Shown: positions 5,999 through 15,005 of the stretch, piece by piece | How positions within the stretch are numbered: position 1 is the stretch's first letter | How the letters are laid out: every line of letters begins with the position of its first letter | IMG/VR virus record: IMGVR_UViG_3300030085_002621 | Location: 1 to 32,585 of that record | Reading direction: 5' to 3' (one strand) | Origin: a virus | Length of the DNA: 32,585 bases | Notes under the pieces: generated by a model | What the model was told of the DNA's origin: nothing | What the model saw: the letters and a program-made list of their open reading frames with translations, nothing else | The model's database searches: none | Made by a program: the position numbers and the translations under genes

Positions 5999-8900
5999 TT
6001 ACCTCACTGCAAGTGTTCTAAACTCCCTAATTCTTGGTGGTTTAGATTGGTCAGTACCAGACATAACAATTTTAATTGTATAACCAATGAATAAATCTAG
6101 ATTTTCTGCAGTAAATGTATATTCAGAGAATTCTTGATTTAGACTTGGTGGTACATACACATCTGGTCTACCACTATTTTTAGATTGATCTAAAACTGCA
6201 AATCCTTCATCATTAACAACTTTAACATTATCAAATCCTGGGAACAATTCAAACTGTTGTGCAACTTCAGAAGAATCTGCTCTAATCAAACTATAAAGAA
6301 CTCTAAAGTCTGCACTTGCATCTCTATAAGCACTGAAAATAACCTTTAGGGTATCTGCAGGTTGTGCAAGATTTACGGTGTTTGATACGTAAACTGCAGC
6401 ATGTGGATCATTAAGAATTTCATTAACTCTAGGATCTGTTACATAATCACTAATGGGTCTATTTAATCTATTAGATCTAAACTCAGTAATAGCATTATCG
6501 AGATAAACAACTGGTGACAGATTTGTATTTGAAGTTGAGAACGTAATTCCTGTCTGGAAAGACTTATTTCTGAATAAATTGGTCAAACCTGGTTGATTTT
6601 GTTCATTAACTTCAGATGCAACTAATCTCAATGAACTCAATCTATTAAGTGCATTTAATTGTACTGGTTCAGAAACCTGCTCAACAAAAGGTGTCTCAGA
6701 ACCACCAGGGCTAGTACCACTAATAGTTCTAATAAAAGCATTTACAGATGTTTGTGTTCCTGGTGTTAACAGATCATAAGTAGGAATGACACTACTATAA
6801 TTAATATTTTCACTGGCAGTCGATGTATTGCCACCATACGAACCTTCATCAACAAAAGACATTTGTGGTGCATTTGTCAAAGAATTATCAGTTCTTCTGT
6901 CTGGACCACCTTCTTGCCTATCAATTTCAATGTAATATGAATCGATTTCAATATCTGAAGAATGAATATCATGAGTTTTGTTAATTCTTCTCAGAGAAAC
7001 ACCATTCAATTCATACTTATTAACAAGACTACCTTGATCGTGAAGTGTTATCAATGTTGAATCAACTCCTCTACCATTATTTGTAGATACTGTGAGAGAA
7101 CCATTTGCAACTGCAGTATAACCAATAATTTCTTCTCCAATTTTTACATAACCAGTATTTGCTGCACCAACTGGTCTACCTTCGAATGTTGTAAAGTTTT
7201 CAGTGTTAGCAACATTAATTGTAGTATTTTCATTTACATCCATCGATGCACTTAATGTTGTTGGTGCGTAACTTGAAGAAACATTGCCAATTGAAACTTT
7301 ATCGATACCAGAATACATACCATGATCAAAATGATCTAACTTGATAAAGTTGCCTGAATTTACACCACCATCTGGAACAAACTTAGTAATAACTGTGCTA
7401 CCAAGTGAAACAATTGGATCTGCAGCATCATCTGGGAAGAAACTTACACCTGCACCCACCGAGAATGCATTTGCCTCTCCCTGAACACCAGAGAGATATA
7501 AAGTATCGATACCGTTAATTGCAGTAACAGAAATTTCGGCATTTCTACCTTGTGCAGTAGTAATACCAACAACATCACCAACTTCATAACCAGTACCACT
7601 TTCAGTGATTGCAGATACTTGAGTGATCGCACCAGAACCATTAGTAACAATGGTAACTTTCAAACCAGAACCCTTGCCAACAATATTAGTTGTTGGTAAG
7701 TTTGCTAGAGTTGCTCCTGTGGGGAAGTTTTCACCAGCACTAGTAACGGTTGTTGTTCCCACTTGCGAACCTCTACCAACAACAAAAGCATGTGTATTTG
7801 GAAGAGAACCTGCAATCTTTCTACCATCTTCCATAATAGAATCTAGAGTAGTAGAAGTTGTTATACCGAGAGTTGCTGTCTTGGGTAATGTTGTGATTGG
7901 ATTTGAAGGTAGAGGTGCAACATAACCATTGCTCTCATTAAGAGTTGGTGTTGTAAAGAATGCAGTACCAGTAGATTCTACAAATTTTGCTTTATAGAGT
8001 TTGAACTTAAGATCTTGATATTGATTTGCTGTCCAAATAGATCCGTTTTGTGATTTAAACAACGAACCCATCGCAAACTGTCTAGAATAAATGACAGATT
8101 CTGTAGACGGTAGAGATTGAGTCTTGACACTTGGTTCACCCATGGTTGCGATGAACATTTCATACTCATCAGAGTGAGCAGAAATAATAACAACACAATA
8201 TTCAGTGCCAGGTGCCAAATAAATTGGTTCTGGGAAAGTTACCTTAGTTTCTGTCTCACCATCATCTGAAATTAATACTTGTTCTGGTCTGAGAGTAACT
8301 GCCTTACCAAGAACAATTCTAGTAGGTGTACCTAATTCAACTGTTCTAATTTCAATTCTCAATGGTGCTGTACCATTATCTTTAGACTTGAAGAATAAAC
8401 CAACAGAAGTTAAGAATGCACCATTGATATCATCAATACTATCGTTTTGAGCAGGTGCTTCAACTGTTCCACCAACAGTAAATGATTGTGCTAGTGGATC
8501 AAAGAATTCTGCAACTGTGTTTTGGGTGTTTCTAGTCGTTGTTACAAGATTGGTTGTTAAATTTGCATTCAAATTTGTAACAGTTTGGGTAGTAAGATTG
8601 CTAGTAATCGTGGTAATTTCATTCTCCCACTGATTGAGAGTTCCGTCTGAAGTATAACCAACTTCAGCAAAAGAAATTTTATTGCTACCAGGTGTAGCAT
8701 GTTCATTTGTTTTACTTGAAGTTAATTTAAAAGTCTTAGTACCAGTTGGAATTCTAACTGTTGGTACTGGAACTGTATTTGGTTCTCTTAAGAAGAATGT
8801 ACCAATAAGATCACCATAATTATCAGAAATAAGTCTGAGATCTTTTACATATGCAATTGCACCACTAGTTTGACCAACTAAAAGCATACCTTTAGTGAGG

Positions 8901-11900
8901 TAACCATTAAATCTACCCTGAGCTTCTTCGCAAAGTGAATTTGTATCAATATTCAAAACTTTTGTAGTGTTACTATAAGAAGAGAGAAGTGTTTCTGTCT
9001 TAATATATGGATTGATATTGAATTTGGTAGTAGGTGCATTAAAAGGACCAAACTTATGATCTGGTGTTGCTAATCTAAAGGTGATTAAGTTTCTACCATT
9101 TACAGAACCAATAACAGTTTCACCTGTTCTAAAAATACCACTTGTTCCATTAGATGCAAGACTATTATCAGTTGCAACTTCGATAAGTTTTGGTGTAAAG
9201 TCAACTGCACTATTATCATCTAAGAATTGATAATATTGTGTAGATGGTTTAAGGTTAGAAACGGTAAATTCGGTGTTTCTAGATCTCATGAAAGATTCAT
9301 CACCAGAAGCAACCAAAACATTTCTTATTGAAATATCAGTATTGGTAATAGTGTCGAATGTTGTGTTTGTAGATCTACTAGATGCTCTAAAAGATTGTGT
9401 ATCAGTAGATGTAGATGTCCTACTACCAATTGTTGCTCTAGTTCCTCTTCTAGATGGATTTGGAACACGTCTTACACTTGTAGAGGTAGTTTGTCTAACA
9501 ACTGGGTTTTGAATAGTTTGTCTCAGATCAATAGAAAGGTCTCTAGTGATAGTTCTAGATGAGTTGTTAGTGATATTAACATTTCTATCTGGAAGTTGAA
9601 TTGTCCTTACCCAGGTATCAACTGCTGGGTTAAGTTGAATAATACCAGTGTATATAACAACGTTGAATGGGTTAACATTCTCGACTCCAGTAGCATATAA
9701 CTGCTGAATCCAGTCTTGTTCTTCATATTTTAATGTAACTGCATTACCAGTTTTCTGAACTTTTGAATCCAGAAGTTCAAAATCAAATTGATAATCTAAT
9801 GTTTCATCTGCAATATCATCTGCAGATATAATTTTGTTTTTAATAGAATTCCTAGTAATCATAGGAATCATTTCACGTGCTGTTGGATTAACCTGAACAG
9901 TAGATAAACCACCATTCATCAAAGAATTGTTTCTAAAATCATCAACAAAGAAACCACTCTTAAATCTATTTTTACCATCAGCATCTTGTACTTGTAGAGT
10001 CTGGGTTTGAACTTCGAGGAAAGATAATGATGTGACTCTTTCTAGATTTTCAATTCTATTATCAAGATAACCAATATCTCTCATTGTATATCTTCTATTA
10101 TCCCTAAGATCGATAATAGCGTCTTGAGGATTATAAAGATATGGTGGCAACTGTATAGTTGCAATCTCCATCATTGCATCACTCTTAGTTGGTGCTTTTG
10201 GATTAGATGCGGAGATGCCCTTTTCTAAAACAAACTCACCAATTTTACTTAGATATAATCTATCAATTCTTGGGAGATAATAATCATAAGAAATTGTAAA
10301 TGATTCATTAGGTGTCAATACAATTCTTGGATTAGTTCCAAAATCTCTAGCTGAAAATTCAAAGGGAGATTTATTAGTTGCGGTAAATGGTAATACTCTT
10401 GGTCTAAAATCTAAAGTATCAGATGCTCTGATACCAGAATTTGTCATTGGTACATCATTTGTGAATCTATCTTTGTCATAACTCAATACGGTAAATACAT
10501 CACCATTATCATCTGATGATACATCATAATGATCATAGATTACTGTAATTGGTCTACTAGGTACAGATGCATCTTTATTTCTAATCAACCTAGAGAAATC
10601 ATAATATTGATCCTTTTGACCTTTATCTAAATCAAAATCATTAGTAATATCTTTATACTTACCTAGAGTAATTGCTTCAATTTTTGTAACTAGGTTAGAT
10701 TCTTCAAAATCAACTGCTTCACCAACATTAAATCTATCGTTAGTCAGATATACGATTTCTAATGTATTAGATGGGTTTGAAAGTCTTTCAACAACTCTTG
10801 CAACGGCTTTGGATTCTCTACCAATAATGTTTTCACCCTTAATAGAGTTAACACTAACGTTATCTGTAGATGTAAAGAGTAATCTATCTAGAACGGGAGT
10901 ACTTGAATTGAAAGATTCAAAGATACCCATAATTTTAACAACATCTGGTTTGTTCAGTGAAATTTCTTCATCCTGAACTCTCAAACCATAGTATTTGTTA
11001 AATGTGAGACCATCACCAACAGATGTGTTTGCGTCGGTACCCGACTGCTTGAACATTGATTTAGTTACATCTAATCTTTCACTTCTGATGTAATTTTTAA
11101 TCTTATTCTTAACACCGTTTTTAACAAGAGTTACATTAATAGTTGCAGTGCCATTAGCAAGATTAGTAATGGTTAAGGTTTCATTACTAATTTGTACGGT
11201 GTCTGGGGATAACGTAGCAATAGTACCATTAGCATAAACAATAGAATATCTTTCTTGATCGAAAGAATCGAAAAATGCAGATTCTACATCAATTTCAGAT
11301 GCAACTGTTGCTGCACTTAAAGTAATACTATTATTTGTAATAGTTTGACCCGTCAATTGTACACTTATTGTTAGTGTAGAATTAGACAGACTTACATCTG
11401 CAATGTTTTGATGTGGTACCATACTATAAAGATACCCATCACTAGTACCTCTAATTCTGGTAGCAGTTGGGAACATATTTGCTTGTAACGAACTGCTAGG
11501 TAGACTACCCTTATAAACACCCGTTACACTTTGACCAAGTGCTTCAATTTTAAAAGAAGCATTATCATCTGCTACTTCTGCAATCTTACTATAAGTTTCT
11601 GTAGCTTCACCAGCTTCTTGATACCTAACTACAGTGCCAACTCTGACATTAAATTGTCTTCCTGGTGCTGTTACAGTACACTTACCATTTGATGGTGCAG
11701 AAATTTCTACTTGCTCAATTCCACCAATAAATCTAAATCTATCTAAAGTTGCATCTGCAGTAAATGTTGCAATACCAGTGTTAGCAAAATCATCTTGTTT
11801 GAATGATTTGATACTCTGAGTATTATAAACTCTAGATGCAATAATTGTTCTTGGGAAGTCAATACCATTAACTTGAATTGCTTCACCAACCATAAAAGTG

Positions 11901-13414
11901 CCAGAAGTTTCTCTTACACTGATATCAGTTGAACCACCACCATCAGCAACTGTATACCCAGTTGCACCACTATTCTTACCCTTGATATAAGAAGAAGCAG
12001 GAATTTCTGCAGTGCTTACTGCCTGATTTAGAGTTAACTTTGTATTTGTTTGAATATCATATAGATACATATCCCAAAGGGTTGTATCATCTGCATATGG
12101 TGCATCTGTTAGATTAAAAGCATATACTCTTGCCTTGCCAATAGAAGTTCCACTAGAACCTAAATCTTCAAAAAGATCGATCTCACCCTTCTGCTGAGGA
12201 ATACCACCAACATTATTAACTCTTATGAGATTACCCATCTCAAAAGAAATACCAACATTAGTTTCTGTATTAGTATCTCTGGGTTTTTCTACGTCTAGAA
12301 TAGTTGTAGAAACTTTTTCTATATCATAACCTCTCACATATGCCTTTCCTGGGGAAAGTTTTACACACATCAAATCATCTGATGGAGTGTTATTATCAGT
12401 AGTAGTTTCATCACTGAAGAAAAGACCATTATTACCCAATCTATCATTTAAAGAATTGTGAATAGATGGAGTGAATGGATCTACTGCATAATCACCAGAT
12501 TCTTCATAAGTTCTTTTTGCAAGATAATCTCTTAATACCGAATTTGTTGATTTATTCTCAATTTTCTTAATTTTACCACCATCAAGTCTCAGAAGTTCAA
12601 TAAAGTTACTATCTTCTAAGTCTGTAGGTAGTTTTTTATCTAATGTTAAAGTAATTTGAAGTCTATCTGCACCTGGAGCAGCATAATTTTCATAACCCTT
12701 TGCATTATCATAAAGACTATTATCATCTTTTGATGTTAATATATTTTCTTCAATAGTTAGACCAACTCTATAAGATGGAGTGTTGGTGTAATAATCTACA
12801 ATTAAAGTTTGCTTAGGAACATTAACAAAGAAACCTCTTACGAAGAAGATTCCTTCGCTGAGAAAAACTGCAGCACCAATAGCAGTTGCATTAAATGAAA
12901 TACATGACGCAACAGGTGTTCCTGCACCTATTGTTGAACCACCATAAGTGATATTTTCGTTTGCGGTGATTTGTTCACCATCAGCAAATTGTGTAAAATT
13001 AAAATCGTTGTCAGAATCTAGATATTTTACATAGATTGTGGGGTCTAGTACAGAAGTACCATTTGGATGTACTACAGATTGAACTCTAGCAGTAACACCT
13101 GATGTCTGACCGGTAACTTTTTTACCAACTAAACTATCCAAGTACAGTGACACATCTGTACCAGAGTTAGTTTGATTTAACTTAACTGCGTAAAACTGAC
13201 CATCATATGTGATGCTACCAGGAACAACTACAGAACCTTCTTTGAATAGATGACTACCAAAATTTTCAATTTGATTCTGCAGTAAAGACTGAATTGACGT
13301 TAATTCTCTAGCCTGAACTGGTCTCCCTGGATTGAATAAAATCTTATATAAGTTTTTATCCGCATCAAAATCATCGTAATATGGGCTTATATTTAAATTT
13401 GTTTTTTGTGCCAT
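5999..13414 (-). CDS. Giant DUF4815-type virion structural protein (2471 residues)
   Basis: The N-terminus (LNISPYYDDFDADKNLYKIL, then FNPGRPVQARELTSIQSLLQ and EGSVVVPGSITYDG) is the DUF4815 pattern seen in large structural proteins of T4-like cyanophages. Further family landmarks: LPPYLYNPQDAIIDLRDNRR near residue 1090; a Ser/Thr/Arg-rich linker at about 1290-1357; and FDPLAQSFTVGG near 1635 followed by AFLTSVGLFFKSKDNGTAPL and PEPIYLAPGTEYCVVI. Later come GSG...ESGTGYEVGDVVG modules at about 1887-1990, an IGEEIIGYTAVANG module near 2110, and a beta-rich C-terminus (PPRIREFRTLAVR). Short GxxSGxxAxV cassettes recur (VTGQTSGVTARV, LVGQTSGAIAYV). The start overlaps the gene 8 stop by one base (TAATG). 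The position after gene 8 suggests a peripheral baseplate or fibre-like part replacing the T4 gp9-gp12 set; that role is inference. Confidence 0.88.
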   Translation of the reverse strand: MAQKTNLNISPYYDDFDADKNLYKILFNPGRPVQARELTSIQSLLQNQIENFGSHLFKEGSVVVPGSITYDGQFYAVKLNQTNSGTDVSLYLDSLVGKKVTGQTSGVTARVQSVVHPNGTSVLDPTIYVKYLDSDNDFNFTQFADGEQITANENITYGGSTIGAGTPVASCISFNATAIGAAVFLSEGIFFVRGFFVNVPKQTLIVDYYTNTPSYRVGLTIEENILTSKDDNSLYDNAKGYENYAAPGADRLQITLTLDKKLPTDLEDSNFIELLRLDGGKIKKIENKSTNSVLRDYLAKRTYEESGDYAVDPFTPSIHNSLNDRLGNNGLFFSDETTTDNNTPSDDLMCVKLSPGKAYVRGYDIEKVSTTILDVEKPRDTNTETNVGISFEMGNLIRVNNVGGIPQQKGEIDLFEDLGSSGTSIGKARVYAFNLTDAPYADDTTLWDMYLYDIQTNTKLTLNQAVSTAEIPASSYIKGKNSGATGYTVADGGGSTDISVRETSGTFMVGEAIQVNGIDFPRTIIASRVYNTQSIKSFKQDDFANTGIATFTADATLDRFRFIGGIEQVEISAPSNGKCTVTAPGRQFNVRVGTVVRYQEAGEATETYSKIAEVADDNASFKIEALGQSVTGVYKGSLPSSSLQANMFPTATRIRGTSDGYLYSMVPHQNIADVSLSNSTLTISVQLTGQTITNNSITLSAATVASEIDVESAFFDSFDQERYSIVYANGTIATLSPDTVQISNETLTITNLANGTATINVTLVKNGVKNKIKNYIRSERLDVTKSMFKQSGTDANTSVGDGLTFNKYYGLRVQDEEISLNKPDVVKIMGIFESFNSSTPVLDRLLFTSTDNVSVNSIKGENIIGRESKAVARVVERLSNPSNTLEIVYLTNDRFNVGEAVDFEESNLVTKIEAITLGKYKDITNDFDLDKGQKDQYYDFSRLIRNKDASVPSRPITVIYDHYDVSSDDNGDVFTVLSYDKDRFTNDVPMTNSGIRASDTLDFRPRVLPFTATNKSPFEFSARDFGTNPRIVLTPNESFTISYDYYLPRIDRLYLSKIGEFVLEKGISASNPKAPTKSDAMMEIATIQLPPYLYNPQDAIIDLRDNRRYTMRDIGYLDNRIENLERVTSLSFLEVQTQTLQVQDADGKNRFKSGFFVDDFRNNSLMNGGLSTVQVNPTAREMIPMITRNSIKNKIISADDIADETLDYQFDFELLDSKVQKTGNAVTLKYEEQDWIQQLYATGVENVNPFNVVIYTGIIQLNPAVDTWVRTIQLPDRNVNITNNSSRTITRDLSIDLRQTIQNPVVRQTTSTSVRRVPNPSRRGTRATIGSRTSTSTDTQSFRASSRSTNTTFDTITNTDISIRNVLVASGDESFMRSRNTEFTVSNLKPSTQYYQFLDDNSAVDFTPKLIEVATDNSLASNGTSGIFRTGETVIGSVNGRNLITFRLATPDHKFGPFNAPTTKFNINPYIKTETLLSSYSNTTKVLNIDTNSLCEEAQGRFNGYLTKGMLLVGQTSGAIAYVKDLRLISDNYGDLIGTFFLREPNTVPVPTVRIPTGTKTFKLTSSKTNEHATPGSNKISFAEVGYTSDGTLNQWENEITTITSNLTTQTVTNLNANLTTNLVTTTRNTQNTVAEFFDPLAQSFTVGGTVEAPAQNDSIDDINGAFLTSVGLFFKSKDNGTAPLRIEIRTVELGTPTRIVLGKAVTLRPEQVLISDDGETETKVTFPEPIYLAPGTEYCVVIISAHSDEYEMFIATMGEPSVKTQSLPSTESVIYSRQFAMGSLFKSQNGSIWTANQYQDLKFKLYKAKFVESTGTAFFTTPTLNESNGYVAPLPSNPITTLPKTATLGITTSTTLDSIMEDGRKIAGSLPNTHAFVVGRGSQVGTTTVTSAGENFPTGATLANLPTTNIVGKGSGLKVTIVTNGSGAITQVSAITESGTGYEVGDVVGITTAQGRNAEISVTAINGIDTLYLSGVQGEANAFSVGAGVSFFPDDAADPIVSLGSTVITKFVPDGGVNSGNFIKLDHFDHGMYSGIDKVSIGNVSSSYAPTTLSASMDVNENTTINVANTENFTTFEGRPVGAANTGYVKIGEEIIGYTAVANGSLTVSTNNGRGVDSTLITLHDQGSLVNKYELNGVSLRRINKTHDIHSSDIEIDSYYIEIDRQEGGPDRRTDNSLTNAPQMSFVDEGSYGGNTSTASENINYSSVIPTYDLLTPGTQTSVNAFIRTISGTSPGGSETPFVEQVSEPVQLNALNRLSSLRLVASEVNEQNQPGLTNLFRNKSFQTGITFSTSNTNLSPVVYLDNAITEFRSNRLNRPISDYVTDPRVNEILNDPHAAVYVSNTVNLAQPADTLKVIFSAYRDASADFRVLYSLIRADSSEVAQQFELFPGFDNVKVVNDEGFAVLDQSKNSGRPDVYVPPSLNQEFSEYTFTAENLDLFIGYTIKIVMSGTDQSKPPRIREFRTLAVR

Positions 13415-14976
13415 TAGAATTCCAGGATAATTTTAACGTCTTCTTTTTGTCTTAGATTTCTTGTAACCAGGGGTCTATTATCAATATAGATTACATCACC
13501 AGACTTTTTATTTATCTCTGATGAAGAAAGACCATTTTGGAACAAAACACCAAGGTTAATAACTTTATTCCCTACAGTAACTTTGTTGTCACTAAATGTG
13601 GTATCGATAGGTGCGTTGAAACCAGAAGTTACAAATTGAATATTATTTGCAATTGATTCAAAATCATAAATCACAGAAACATCACTTACATCAGAGTCAT
13701 CTGTTTCATCTGTTCTATTTGGGAAATATAAAGATCTATCTCTAAAGTATTTCAGAACTTTAGTATCTTCATCGTAAGATGCAACATATCCAGTTGCAGT
13801 ATTTCCATCTGTTGTCAATTGAGTAATTTTTTCACCAATAGTAGGTCTTCCTGGTATTGATGAAAGTTTGATTGAACTCAAACCAGAGAAAGCATTTTCA
13901 TCAAAAACAGTACTAGATGAAGTATAAGTTGGATTCTTGAGAATACCTACTTGTGAGAATTTAGTGTCAATTGGCAAATCTTTGGTAGAATCATCAAATC
14001 TAGCATAAATTAAAACTCTATCTGCACCCAATTCCTTGTAAATATCATAACCATGTCCATTAGATGGTGGAATGATAGGAATCAACTTAGCATTCTGAGA
14101 CAGTGTGCCAGTTCTCAGTGGTCCCAAATCAACAATACCGTAAGTATATCCTTTACCACCTGCAGTTACTACTGCAGATTTAATTGAACTATTTTCTACA
14201 GTAATCAAAGCAGTTGCACCTGCACCATCACCATTTATTTTTACAGTATATTCACCATTGACATATCCATCACCTTCAGTGTCAATATAAATCTTCTTAA
14301 TCTGATTCTCTTCTATCTCAGAGTTTCCTGCATTTCTAATTCTTTGAATTTCACTATCGGTATCAGTTGACCAATTATTTGGTAAAATGATATACTCAGT
14401 AGAGTCAAATTTAATAATATCAGACGGGGAGACAGTAAACAAATATTTCCAAACATAACCATCATTACTAGAACCAGCAGCTGATGGTTCTGCATCAATG
14501 AATGTTGGTTCATCTTGTGATTTATTACCTAAAGTATTAGTTCCAGAAGAACCATTATCAACACAAACATAAACTCTAAAGTTACTATTCATTACATAGA
14601 AATCAGAGTCATATAATCTAGGTAAATTTGAGTTTGGAGTTAAATTTGTTGGACTGTAATCATGACGATACATGTCGTATCTTGTGTTAGATACCCAATT
14701 TACCTTCCTTACAACCCTTCTTACATTAGAAGTAATAATCTTTTTACCAAAAAGAAGACTATCTTTATAGTGAGAAAGATATTGTAAGTTATCAACAGGT
14801 GATGGTGGGTTAGAGTCCCATGTAGTTTGTGTTCCCACTAAACCACTAGTTCTCCCAAAACCACCATCATTAGGATTTGCTAAACCCAAGAAGACATAGT
14901 AAGAATTGGTATTAACAGAATCTACAAAATTCCCCGCATTGAATATTCTAAATTGATCTGTTATTATGGATGCCAT
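13414..14976 (-). CDS. gp8: Baseplate wedge subunit (gp8)
   Basis: A 520-residue homologue of T4 gp8 (334 residues), a dimeric wedge part that binds gp7 and gp6. Key matches: the N-terminal QFRIFNAGNF...YYVFLGLANP region (T4 KFRTEKMLNF...IFITFGRSEPW); residues about 168-195, DGYVWKYLFTVSPSDIIKF followed by TEYIILPNNW (T4 DGYVWEYLFEIPPDV...TNEYIVVPW); and the last 28 residues, SGDVIYIDNRPLVTRNLRQK then EDVKIILEF (T4 SGEMIYMENRPPIIMAMDQT...INILFTF). The extra length includes a beta insert at about 227-285 with two GxGY modules (TEGDGYVNGEY, AGGKGYTYGIV) and a GEKITQLTTDGNTATGYV cassette. The gene follows a perfect late promoter (14995-15002) and is the first gene of its transcript. Confidence 0.92.
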   Translation of the reverse strand: MASIITDQFRIFNAGNFVDSVNTNSYYVFLGLANPNDGGFGRTSGLVGTQTTWDSNPPSPVDNLQYLSHYKDSLLFGKKIITSNVRRVVRKVNWVSNTRYDMYRHDYSPTNLTPNSNLPRLYDSDFYVMNSNFRVYVCVDNGSSGTNTLGNKSQDEPTFIDAEPSAAGSSNDGYVWKYLFTVSPSDIIKFDSTEYIILPNNWSTDTDSEIQRIRNAGNSEIEENQIKKIYIDTEGDGYVNGEYTVKINGDGAGATALITVENSSIKSAVVTAGGKGYTYGIVDLGPLRTGTLSQNAKLIPIIPPSNGHGYDIYKELGADRVLIYARFDDSTKDLPIDTKFSQVGILKNPTYTSSSTVFDENAFSGLSSIKLSSIPGRPTIGEKITQLTTDGNTATGYVASYDEDTKVLKYFRDRSLYFPNRTDETDDSDVSDVSVIYDFESIANNIQFVTSGFNAPIDTTFSDNKVTVGNKVINLGVLFQNGLSSSEINKKSGDVIYIDNRPLVTRNLRQKEDVKIILEF

Positions 14977-14994
14977 TCTAATAGTTTTTTTATG

Positions 14995-15002
14995 TATTTA
15001 TA
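14995..15002 (-). promoter_or_regulatory. T4-type late promoter for gene 8
   Basis: The minus strand reads TATAAATA, identical to the T4 late -10 consensus. It lies in the 29-base gap between the stop of the gp7-like gene and the start of gene 8, 18 bases before the ATG. It should be used by host RNA polymerase carrying the phage late sigma-like factor gp55. Confidence 0.75.
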
Positions 15003-15005
15003 AGG

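Noticed and set aside
7623-7925. Plus-strand open frame of 100 codons and other frames of 60-110 codons on both strands inside the two giant genes.
   Set aside because: All are fully inside clearly coding minus-strand genes, with no ribosome site and biased low-complexity composition; they are shadows.
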